A DNA stretch of 7,957 nt. Origin: Paracoccaceae bacterium. Lineage in GTDB: Bacteria > Pseudomonadota > Alphaproteobacteria > Rhodobacterales > Rhodobacteraceae. The stretch lies in the NCBI GenBank assembly GCA_025458985.1, contig JALORM010000067.1:1-7957 (forward strand). The letters are read 5' to 3'. The notes below the pieces were generated by a model. That model had not been told where the DNA came from, did no database searches, and was given only the letters and a program-made list of their open reading frames with translations. The position numbers were made by a program, and so were the translations under genes. Of the stretch, positions 1 through 5,635 are shown one piece after another. Every line of letters starts with the position of its first letter. The first letter of the stretch is position 1.

Positions 1-1334
1 CTTTGGGCGGCGTGGGCGACACGCTTGCCGACCAGGCCGCCTTCGCCCGCCTTGCGCGGCAGGTGATCCAGGACCTCGGCTACGGCGACCAGCTGGGCGA
101 CGACCCCGACGCGGGCGAGGAGGACGAGGCCGAGGCGGGCGAGGATCGCGAAGAACAGGAGGATCCGGACTCGGCCGGCGAGGAGGATGCCGAGACGGAC
201 GAGGACAGCGAACCCGACGACGGGCAGGACAGCCAGGAGACGAGCCAGGCGCAGGTCACGATGGACGACAGCGCCGAGGTGGAATTCGACGAGGACGCCG
301 AGATGCCCGAGGGCGAGGCGCCGCTCGAGCCGCCTCCTCCCGCCCCGCATTCCGACGCCGATCCGACCTACGCCGTCTACACCGCCGCCTTCGACGAAGA
401 GATCGAGGCCCAGGACCTCGCCGACCCGGCGGAACTGGAACGCCTGCGCGCCTACCTCGACCAGCAGCTCGACCCGCTGAAAGGGGCGGTGGGGCGGCTG
501 GCCAACAAGCTCCAGCGGCGTCTTCAGGCGCAGCAGAACCGCAGCTGGGAATTCGACCGCGAGGAAGGGATCCTCGACGTGGCGCGGCTGGCCCGCGTGG
601 TGGCGAACCCCACGACACCGCTGAGCTTCAAGGTCGAGAAGGACATGGAGTTCCGCGACACCGTCGTGACGCTGCTGCTGGACAACTCGGGCTCGATGCG
701 CGGGCGCCCGATCTCGATCGCGGCGATCTGCGCCGACGTGCTGGCGCGCACGCTCGAACGCTGCGACGTGAAGGTCGAGATCCTGGGCTTCACCACCCGC
801 GCCTGGAAGGGCGGACAGGCGCGCGAGGCCTGGCTGCAGGCCGGCCGGCCGCAGGCGCCGGGGCGGCTGAACGACCTGCGCCACATCGTCTACAAGTCGG
901 CCGACGCGCCCTGGCGGCGGGCGCGCGAGAACCTCGGGCTGATGATGAAGGAAGGCCTTCTGAAGGAGAACATCGACGGCGAAGCGCTGGAATGGGCGCA
1001 CCGCCGCATCACCCGCCGCCCCGAGGCGCGCAAGATCCTGATGGTGATCTCGGATGGCGCGCCGGTCGACGATTCCACCCTGTCGGTCAACCCGGCCAAC
1101 TTCCTCGAAAAGCACCTGCGCGACGTGATCGCGATGGTCGAGCGCAAGAAGGCGGTCGAGCTGATCGCGATCGGCATCGGCCACGACGTGACGCGCTACT
1201 ACCAGCGCGCGGTCACGATCACCGATGTCGAGCAGCTGGCCGGCGCGATGACCGAACAGCTCGCCTCGCTCTTCGACCGCGACCCCCGTGCCCGCGCCCG
1301 GTTCCTCGGCCTCGCCCGCGCGGCGGCGCGCTGA
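1..1334 (+). CDS. cobT: Cobaltochelatase subunit CobT, C-terminal part (5' end outside window)
   Basis: CobT is a subunit of the ATP-dependent CobNST cobaltochelatase of the aerobic cobalamin pathway. With the AAA+ protein CobS it forms a chaperone-like complex that helps CobN insert cobalt into hydrogenobyrinic acid a,c-diamide in the cytoplasm. The reading frame is open from the window edge (first full codon at base 3), so the N-terminus is missing: 443 residues are visible, against roughly 600 or more in full-length CobT. In the visible part, residues about 33-108 form a strongly acidic Asp/Glu-rich linker, followed by the conserved CobT region and a C-terminal von Willebrand factor A domain. 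The MIDAS motif is intact: DNSGSM at 227-232 (Asp227, Ser229, Ser231), Thr in GFTTR near 264, and Asp351 in ISDG. The TGA stop is 1 base before the next ATG. The family call is very secure; the TTG at base 3 is not the real start. Confidence 0.95.
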   Translation, partial: LGGVGDTLADQAAFARLARQVIQDLGYGDQLGDDPDAGEEDEAEAGEDREEQEDPDSAGEEDAETDEDSEPDDGQDSQETSQAQVTMDDSAEVEFDEDAEMPEGEAPLEPPPPAPHSDADPTYAVYTAAFDEEIEAQDLADPAELERLRAYLDQQLDPLKGAVGRLANKLQRRLQAQQNRSWEFDREEGILDVARLARVVANPTTPLSFKVEKDMEFRDTVVTLLLDNSGSMRGRPISIAAICADVLARTLERCDVKVEILGFTTRAWKGGQAREAWLQAGRPQAPGRLNDLRHIVYKSADAPWRRARENLGLMMKEGLLKENIDGEALEWAHRRITRRPEARKILMVISDGAPVDDSTLSVNPANFLEKHLRDVIAMVERKKAVELIAIGIGHDVTRYYQRAVTITDVEQLAGAMTEQLASLFDRDPRARARFLGLARAAAR

Positions 1335-1335
1335 C

Positions 1336-1977
1336 ATGGGCGCCGGCGAGCATCCGTCGGCCGGGGTGCGCCCGCGGGTCCTGAATCTGGGCGGCGGCAG
1401 CAAGGCCATCGCCATCCCCGCCTACTACGACGGCTTCGATCACGTGTTGATCGACCTCGATCCGAAGGGCCGGCCCGACATCCTGCTCGACGGCCGCAAC
1501 CTTGCGACGCTGGAGCCCGGGCAGGCCGATGCCCTCTACTGCTCGCATAACCTCGAACACTACCGCGCGCACGAGGTGCCGGAGGTGCTTGCCGGGATGC
1601 TGCATGTCCTCAGGCCCGACGGCTTTGCCGACATCCGCGTGCCGGACCTGGGCCAGCTGTTCCAGGACATCGTCGCGCGCGGGCTCGACATCGAGGACCA
1701 GCTCTACGTCTCGCCGGCCGGGCCGGTCCGCGTGCGCGACGTGATCTACGGCCTGGGGTCCCGCATCGAAAGCTCGGGCCAGGACTTCTACGCGCACCGG
1801 ACCGGCTTCACCCAGGCTTCCCTGGCCAAGGCGCTGGTGATGGCGGGGTTCGGCTACGTCGTCCGCCGGCCGGGCAAGGCCTACGAGATCGCCGTCCTCG
1901 CGTTCCGGCAGGCTCCGACCGAGGCGCAGAAGGCGCTGCTGAAGCTGCGCCAGCCGGTCAACCTGCTGCTGCGGTAG
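1336..1977 (+). CDS. Class I SAM-dependent methyltransferase (COG4627-like), substrate unknown
   Basis: A 213-residue protein with the Rossmann-type methyltransferase layout. The SAM-binding glycine loop is LNLGGGS at residues 16-22 (GGG rather than the commoner GCG). An acidic residue ends strand beta 2 (Asp42 in DLDP), with CSHNLEHY at 69-76 and the post-motif LRPDGFADIRVPD at 92-104. It resembles the predicted methyltransferases grouped as COG4627, which act on undefined substrates and are often linked to glycan or small-molecule modification. It lacks a signal peptide and membrane segments, so it is presumably cytoplasmic. The ATG at 1336 was chosen because it lies 1 base after the cobT stop (TGACATG) and the glycine loop follows closely; an in-frame ATG at 1288 would overlap cobT by 47 bases. 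No clear Shine-Dalgarno precedes it, so translation probably depends on coupling to cobT. A role in corrin methylation is not supported, since it does not look like the CobA/CobI-type tetrapyrrole methylases. Confidence 0.85.
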   Translation: MGAGEHPSAGVRPRVLNLGGGSKAIAIPAYYDGFDHVLIDLDPKGRPDILLDGRNLATLEPGQADALYCSHNLEHYRAHEVPEVLAGMLHVLRPDGFADIRVPDLGQLFQDIVARGLDIEDQLYVSPAGPVRVRDVIYGLGSRIESSGQDFYAHRTGFTQASLAKALVMAGFGYVVRRPGKAYEIAVLAFRQAPTEAQKALLKLRQPVNLLLR

Positions 1978-1995
1978 CCCGGGGAAGTACCGCCG

Positions 1996-3801
1996 ATGTT
2001 CCAGACCTTCGAGACCTCCGCCGCGCCCGAGCAGGGTCCCCCCCGGATCGCCGCGCTGCGGGCTGCGCTGGCGGCGGCGGGGTTCGCAGGCGTTCTGGTG
2101 CCGCGGGCCGACGCCCACCAGGGTGAATACGTGGCCCCCTGCGACGCGCGGCTGGCCTGGCTGACCGGCTTCACCGGCTCGGCGGGCATGGCGGTCGTCA
2201 CGAAGGACCGCGCGGGCCTCTTCGTCGACGGGCGCTACCGCGTGCAGGCCCGCACCGAGGTCGATACCGCCGTGCTGACCCCGGTGAACTGGCCCGAGAC
2301 GAAGCCGGGGACCTGGCTGCGCGACGCCCTTCCGCACGGCGGGCGCGTCGCCTACGACCCCTGGCTGCACACCCGCGACGAGATCGACGCGCTTGAGAAA
2401 TCGCTTGAGGGGAGCAGCGTAAGCCTAATTCCGGAAAGCAATTTCATCGATCCGCTTTGGCCGGACAGACCGCCTCCGCCGGCCGCGCCCGTCACGATCT
2501 TTCCCGACGCCGTCGCCGGGACCAGCGCCGCCGAAAAGCGCGCTGCCGCCGGGCGCGCGCTGGCCGAGGCGGGGCAGGATGCCGCGGTGCTGACCCTGCC
2601 CGACGGGATCAACTGGCTTCTGAACATCCGCGGCGGCGACATTCCCCGAAACCCGGTCGCGCAATGCACGGCGATTCTGCGTGCCGACGGGTCCGTGACG
2701 CTGTTCATCGACCCGGCGAAACTGTCGGACGACGTGCGCGGCCATCTGGGGTCCGAGGTCTCGGTCGCCCCGCCCGGGGCCTTCGCCGCCGCGCTGTCGG
2801 CGCTGCGCGGAACCGTGCGGGTCGACCGCGCCACGGCACCGGTCGCGGTCTCGGCGCGCATCGCCGAAAGTGGCGCGACAGCGGCGTGGGAGCGGGACCC
2901 CACCGTGCTGCCGAAGGCGCGCAAGACCGCCGCGGAACTTGCCGCCACCGCCGAGGCGCACCTTCGCGACGGGGCCACGATGGTCGAGTTCCTGGCCTGG
3001 CTAGACGCGACCGCGCCGCAAGGCGGGCTGACCGAGATCGACGTGGTGCGCAGGCTCGAAGGCTTCCGGCGGGCGACGAACGCGCTGAAGGAAATCAGCT
3101 TCGACACGATCTGCGGCGCCGGGCCCCACGGCGCCATCGTGCACTACCGCGTGACCGAAGCGACGAACCGCCCCGTCCGGCCGGGCGAGCTGCTGCTGGT
3201 CGACTCCGGCGGCCAGTACCTCGACGGCACCACCGACATCACGCGCACCGTGGCCATCGGGCCGGCGGGCGCGGACGAGCGGCGCTGCTTCACCCGCGTG
3301 CTGCAGGGCATGATCGCGGTCAGCCGCCTGCGCTGGCCCAAGGGGCTCGAAGGGCGCCACCTCGACGCGGTCGCCCGCTATCCGCTCTGGATCGCCGGGC
3401 AGGACTACGACCACGGCACCGGCCACGGCGTTGGCGTCTATCTGTCCGTCCACGAAGGCCCGCAGCGGCTGGCGCGCACCTCGGATGTGCCGCTTGAGCC
3501 CGGCATGATCCTGTCGAACGAACCCGGGTACTACCGCGAGGGCGCCTTCGGCATCCGCCTCGAGAACCTCGTCGTGGTCGAACCCGCGCCCCCCCTGCCC
3601 GGCGCCGACGCCCGCGAGATGCTGGCGTTCCGGACGCTGACCTTCGCGCCCATCGACCGGCGCCTTGTCGACGCCGGCGCGCTGTCGGCGGAGGAGCGCG
3701 CCTGGCTCGACGCCTACCATGCCGAGGTGCGGGCGAAGATCGGCCCCCGCGTGTCCGAACCCGCCCGCGCCTGGCTGCAGGGCGCGACGGCGCCGATCTA
3801 G
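1996..3801 (+). CDS. Xaa-Pro aminopeptidase (aminopeptidase P, peptidase family M24B)
   Basis: A 601-residue cytoplasmic metallopeptidase predicted to remove an N-terminal residue preceding proline. Its length matches the three-domain eukaryotic-type aminopeptidase P (XPNPEP1-like), not the shorter PepP of about 440 residues. Domains I and II (creatinase N-like folds) cover about 1-155 and 160-310, and the pita-bread catalytic domain covers about 315-545, followed by a C-terminal extension. All five expected dinuclear metal ligands are visible: Asp403 and Asp414 (VDSGGQYLDGTTDITRT), His477 (GTGHGVG), Glu509 (NEPGYY) and Glu523 (RLEN). The 11-residue Asp-Asp and 14-residue Glu-Glu spacings fit the family. 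No signal peptide is present. The start ATG has GGGGAA 9 bases upstream and lies 18 bases after the methyltransferase stop, so the two are probably co-transcribed. A patch around codons 136-155 is richer in A/T-ending codons than the rest. The function call is secure; physiological substrates are unknown. Confidence 0.95.
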   Translation: MFQTFETSAAPEQGPPRIAALRAALAAAGFAGVLVPRADAHQGEYVAPCDARLAWLTGFTGSAGMAVVTKDRAGLFVDGRYRVQARTEVDTAVLTPVNWPETKPGTWLRDALPHGGRVAYDPWLHTRDEIDALEKSLEGSSVSLIPESNFIDPLWPDRPPPPAAPVTIFPDAVAGTSAAEKRAAAGRALAEAGQDAAVLTLPDGINWLLNIRGGDIPRNPVAQCTAILRADGSVTLFIDPAKLSDDVRGHLGSEVSVAPPGAFAAALSALRGTVRVDRATAPVAVSARIAESGATAAWERDPTVLPKARKTAAELAATAEAHLRDGATMVEFLAWLDATAPQGGLTEIDVVRRLEGFRRATNALKEISFDTICGAGPHGAIVHYRVTEATNRPVRPGELLLVDSGGQYLDGTTDITRTVAIGPAGADERRCFTRVLQGMIAVSRLRWPKGLEGRHLDAVARYPLWIAGQDYDHGTGHGVGVYLSVHEGPQRLARTSDVPLEPGMILSNEPGYYREGAFGIRLENLVVVEPAPPLPGADAREMLAFRTLTFAPIDRRLVDAGALSAEERAWLDAYHAEVRAKIGPRVSEPARAWLQGATAPI

Positions 3802-3871
3802 GCGGACCCCGGCGGCGGGTCATGGACCTGTCGTACGGGGCGCGCTAGGGTCGCCCCCGGGGGACGCGCAC

Positions 3872-4213
3872 ATGACCGATCACATCACCATCCGAAAGGC
3901 GCCCGGCACCTGGGTCGTCCGCGCCGGCGGCGCGGTCCTCGCCGAGACGCGCGAGGCGCTGGAGCTGACCGAGGGCAGCTATCCGCCGGTCGTCTACTTC
4001 CCGCGCGAGGACATCGCGATGGCATTCCTGGAACGGTCGGCGCGATCCTCGACCTGCCCCTGGAAGGGCGAGGCGAGCTACTATTCCATCGTGACCGGCA
4101 GCGACACGATCGCAGACGCAGCCTGGTCCTACGAGGCGCCGAAGGACGGCGTCGCGCGGATCGCCGGGCACCTCGCCTTCTACCCCGACAAGGTGACGGT
4201 CGAGCAGCTCTGA
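3872..4213 (+). CDS. DUF427 (NTP_transf_9, PF04248) family protein
   Basis: A 113-residue protein of the widespread DUF427 family, whose biochemical role is not established; the Pfam name NTP_transf_9 should not be taken as a proven activity. The family signature is clear: YPPVVYFPREDI near residues 45-56, then STCPWKGEASYYSI near 68-81 (the conserved CPxKG segment) and the AAWSYEAP / AFYPDKV stretches at the C-terminus. It is a single soluble domain without signal peptide or membrane segment. The ATG at 3872 was chosen because GGGGGA ends 7 bases upstream and the typical family N-terminus (ITIRKAPGTWVVRAGG) starts immediately after; the open frame extends further upstream but into the aminopeptidase gene. 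It follows that gene by 70 bases and its stop overlaps the left arm of the inverted repeat before gap, so it may be the last gene of the upstream transcript. Confidence 0.88.
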   Translation: MTDHITIRKAPGTWVVRAGGAVLAETREALELTEGSYPPVVYFPREDIAMAFLERSARSSTCPWKGEASYYSIVTGSDTIADAAWSYEAPKDGVARIAGHLAFYPDKVTVEQL

Positions 4214-4257
4214 CCGCGTTTACACCGGGCGCCGTTCGCGGTATCGCCAACGCGGTC
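4212..4257. repeat. 9-bp perfect inverted repeat enclosing the gap promoter region
   Basis: GACCGCGTT at 4212-4220 and AACGCGGTC at 4249-4257 are exact reverse complements separated by 28 bases. The left arm starts inside the stop codon of the DUF427 gene. The candidate -35 box of gap overlaps the left arm, and the expected transcription start falls in the right arm. A smaller inner pair, ACCG (4224-4227) and CGGT (4239-4242), could extend the pairing after an internal loop. It may be a two-site operator (arm centres 36 bp apart) or a hairpin at the end of the upstream transcript. There is no U-run after it, so it is not a standard terminator. The repeat is seen directly; the function is inference. 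Confidence 0.5.
4219..4247 (+). promoter_or_regulatory. Candidate sigma-70 promoter of gap
   Basis: TTTACA at 4219-4224 matches TTGACA at five of six positions. It is followed at exactly 17 bases by TATCGC (4242-4247), which keeps the TAT of the -10 box. The start of transcription would fall near 4254, leaving a leader of about 40 bases that contains the AAGGGAG ribosome site at 4281-4287. Weak -10 boxes are normal in GC-rich alphaproteobacteria. It is a prediction by eye only. Confidence 0.4.
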
Positions 4258-4294
4258 TTCGCCCCCCGTGGGCGCAACGCAAGGGAGTTTCGAC

Positions 4295-5296
4295 ATGGCC
4301 GTGAAGGTGGCGATCAACGGGTTCGGGCGGATCGGGCGCAACGTGCTGCGCGCGGTGATCGAATCGGGCCGCACCGACGTCGAGGTGGTGGCGATCAACG
4401 ATCTCGGCCCGGTCGAGACCAACGCGCACCTGCTTCGCTACGACAGCGTGCACGGCCGCTTCCCGGCGACGGTGACGACCGGCGACGACTGGATCGACGT
4501 CGGCCGCGGGAAGATCCGCGTCACCGCGCTCAGGAACCCCGCCGACCTGCCCTGGGGCGACGTCGACGTGGTCATGGAATGCACCGGCATCTTCACCAGC
4601 AAGGAAAAGTGCCAGCCGCATCTCGAGAACGGCTCGAAGCGCGTGCTGATCTCGGCGCCCGGCGACGGCGCGGACGCCACCATCGTCTACGGCGTCAACC
4701 ACGGGGTCCTGACCAAGGACCACATCGTCGTGTCGAACGCCTCGTGCACCACGAACTGCCTGTCGCCGGTGGCCAAGGTGCTGAACGACGCGATCGGCAT
4801 CAAGCGCGGCTTCATGACCACGATCCACTCCTATACTGGAGACCAGCCGACGCTCGACACCTACCACAAGGACCTCTACCGCGCCCGCGCCGCGGCGATG
4901 AACATGATCCCCACCTCGACCGGCGCAGCCAAGGCCGTGGGCCTCGTCCTGCCGGAGCTGAAGGGCAAGCTCGACGGCGTCGCAATCCGCGTCCCGACCC
5001 CCAACGTCTCGGTCGTCGACCTGGTGTTCGAAGCCACGCGCGAGACCTCGGTGGCCGAGATCAACGCCGCGATCAAGGCGGCTGCCGACGGCCCGATGAA
5101 GGGCATCCTCGGCTACACCGAACACCCGCTGGTCTCGACCGACTTCAACCACGACCCCCATTCCAGCGTGTTCCACATGGACCAGACCAAGGTGATGGAG
5201 GGCACGATGTGCCGCATCCTGACCTGGTACGACAACGAATGGGGCTTCTCGAACCGGATGAGCGACACCGCCGTCGCGATGGGCAAGCTGATCTGA
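4295..5296 (+). CDS. gap: Glyceraldehyde-3-phosphate dehydrogenase, type I, phosphorylating
   Basis: A 333-residue full-length GAPDH that interconverts glyceraldehyde 3-phosphate and 1,3-bisphosphoglycerate in glycolysis and gluconeogenesis; the enzyme is normally a cytoplasmic tetramer. The N-terminal Rossmann fold carries INGFGRIGR at residues 7-15. Asp36 in AINDLG, at the end of beta 2, fits NAD preference. The catalytic cysteine is Cys151 (SNASCTTNC) and the paired histidine is His178 (TTIHSYTGDQ); the C-terminal WYDNEWGFSNRM motif is present. The segment RARAAAMNMIPTSTGAAKAVG resembles plastid-type and alphaproteobacterial enzymes, so some NADP use cannot be excluded. The ATG at 4295 is supported by AAGGGAG 7 bases upstream; an in-frame ATG at 4268 would put that site inside the gene. 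It appears to be a single-gene unit, with its own promoter upstream and a terminator downstream. Whether the genome has a second gap copy cannot be seen here. Confidence 0.97.
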   Translation: MAVKVAINGFGRIGRNVLRAVIESGRTDVEVVAINDLGPVETNAHLLRYDSVHGRFPATVTTGDDWIDVGRGKIRVTALRNPADLPWGDVDVVMECTGIFTSKEKCQPHLENGSKRVLISAPGDGADATIVYGVNHGVLTKDHIVVSNASCTTNCLSPVAKVLNDAIGIKRGFMTTIHSYTGDQPTLDTYHKDLYRARAAAMNMIPTSTGAAKAVGLVLPELKGKLDGVAIRVPTPNVSVVDLVFEATRETSVAEINAAIKAAADGPMKGILGYTEHPLVSTDFNHDPHSSVFHMDQTKVMEGTMCRILTWYDNEWGFSNRMSDTAVAMGKLI

Positions 5297-5327
5297 CAGG
5301 GGGCCTCGGGCTGCTGCCCGGACCAAG

Positions 5328-5361
5328 ACGGCCCGCGTCGCCGCGCGGGCCGTTCCCTTTT
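5328..5361 (+). terminator. Intrinsic terminator after gap
   Basis: A perfect 10-bp stem, ACGGCCCGCG (5328-5337) with CGCGGGCCGT (5344-5353), encloses a 6-base loop and is followed by the pyrimidine-rich run TCCCTTTT ending at 5361. It lies 31 bases after the gap stop. The T-run is interrupted by C residues but is the best such run in the window. It should end the gap transcript and separate it from the DUF1127-like gene. Confidence 0.75.
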
Positions 5362-5408
5362 CCATGCCGCATTGCAGAAATCGCATGGCACCCTTTCGCC
5401 GGCGGTCG

Positions 5409-5437
5409 TTGCTAGCGCTAACGATGCTTCCGATATT
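5409..5437 (+). promoter_or_regulatory. Candidate promoter of the DUF1127-like gene
   Basis: TTGCTA (5409-5414) and GATATT (5432-5437) are separated by exactly 17 bases and match the sigma-70 consensus at four of six positions each. The predicted start lies near 5444, about 30 bases before the ATG at 5474. The region from 5363 to 5473 is visibly less GC-rich than the genes around it. In Rhodobacterales, related small genes are often driven by stress sigma factors; I could not distinguish that possibility here. Confidence 0.35.
5410..5423. promoter_or_regulatory. LacI-family-operator-like palindrome over the -35 box
   Basis: TGCTAGCGCTAACG contains the perfect 8-bp palindrome TAGCGCTA (5413-5420) centred on CG, with a further symmetric G/C pair one step outside the flanking mismatch. 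A central CG inside an A/T-flanked palindrome of about 14 bases is the usual form of LacI/GalR-family operators. It overlaps the candidate -35 box, a position suited to repression. It is a single site with imperfect flanks, so chance remains possible. No LacI-family gene is in the window. Confidence 0.3.
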
Positions 5438-5438
5438 G

Positions 5439-5454
5439 GTGACGTGCTCGTCAC
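5439..5454. repeat. Inverted repeat at the predicted transcription start
   Basis: GTGACG (5439-5444) and CGTCAC (5449-5454) are exact reverse complements around TGCT. The repeat lies between the candidate -10 box and the Shine-Dalgarno sequence, and its right arm ends 6 bases before that site. It could be a second operator or, if transcription starts slightly upstream, a 5' hairpin near the ribosome site. The sequence is direct observation; the role is inferred. Confidence 0.4.
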
Positions 5455-5460
5455 GACCTC

Positions 5461-5468
5461 AAAGGAGG
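5461..5468 (+). promoter_or_regulatory. Strong Shine-Dalgarno that fixes the start at 5474
   Basis: AAAGGAGG ends 5 bases before ATG 5474 and is one of the two strongest ribosome-binding sites in the window. It decides between this start and the in-frame ATG at 5372, which has no comparable site and would make the promoter-like sequences coding. Confidence 0.8.
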
Positions 5469-5473
5469 GAGCC

Positions 5474-5635
5474 ATGCTGACCATGACCGATCTGCGCAGC
5501 CGCCTAGACGCCTGGGCGAAGTACCGCCGCACCGTGGCCGAGATCGAGCGGATGCCGCTTGACGTGGCGCTCGACCTCGACATCTGGCGCGAGGACGCGC
5601 GCAACATCGCACGGCGCGCGGTCTACGGCGCCTGA
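5474..5635 (+). CDS. DUF1127-like small protein, 53 residues
   Basis: A small basic/amphipathic protein with no signal peptide or membrane segment. After a short N-terminal helix (LRSRLDAWAKYRRT, about residues 6-19) comes EIERMPLDVALDLDI, then WREDARNIARRAVYG at the C-terminus. This parallels the DUF1127/YjiS pattern in which an Arg-rich start is followed by a Leu-x-x-Leu-x-D-x-x-L-x-D-I-G-like core and a R-x-D-I-x-x-I-A helix. The match is by eye and divergent, so the family call is moderate while the coding call is strong (excellent Shine-Dalgarno, own leader). Small DUF1127 proteins in alphaproteobacteria have been tied to RNA binding, sRNA maturation and stress responses (CcaF1 in Rhodobacter sphaeroides); a similar role here is only a hypothesis. 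Its last 13 bases overlap the 3' end of the converging hydrolase gene. Two inverted repeats precede it, suggesting tight regulation. Confidence 0.75.
   Translation: MLTMTDLRSRLDAWAKYRRTVAEIERMPLDVALDLDIWREDARNIARRAVYGA

Noticed and set aside
99..330. Acidic repeat-like stretch in cobT as a separate or low-complexity foreign element
   Set aside because: A long Asp/Glu-rich linker before the VWA domain is normal in CobT/BchD-type subunits.
1219..2370. 383-codon open frame on the minus strand across cobT, the methyltransferase and the aminopeptidase
   Set aside because: It is antisense to three well-supported genes, has an Arg/Gly/His-rich composition without domains, and is the usual by-product of GC-rich codon use.
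3805..3821. GACCC/GGGTC inverted repeat as a terminator after the aminopeptidase
   Set aside because: Only a 5-bp stem and no T-run follows, so transcription into the DUF427 gene is not clearly stopped.
3822..3848. Eight-codon ORF (MDLSYGAR) upstream of the DUF427 gene as a leader peptide
   Set aside because: It has no good Shine-Dalgarno, regulatory codon run or attenuator-like hairpins; such short ORFs occur by chance.
4220..5386. 388-codon open frame on the minus strand opposite gap
   Set aside because: Antisense to a textbook GAPDH; low-complexity His/Val/Arg-rich translation and no start signals.
5372..5473. Upstream ATG at 5372 as the start of the mini-gene (87 residues)
   Set aside because: It has no ribosome site, the added residues are not family-like, and the region carries promoter-like and dyad sequences; AAAGGAGG supports 5474.
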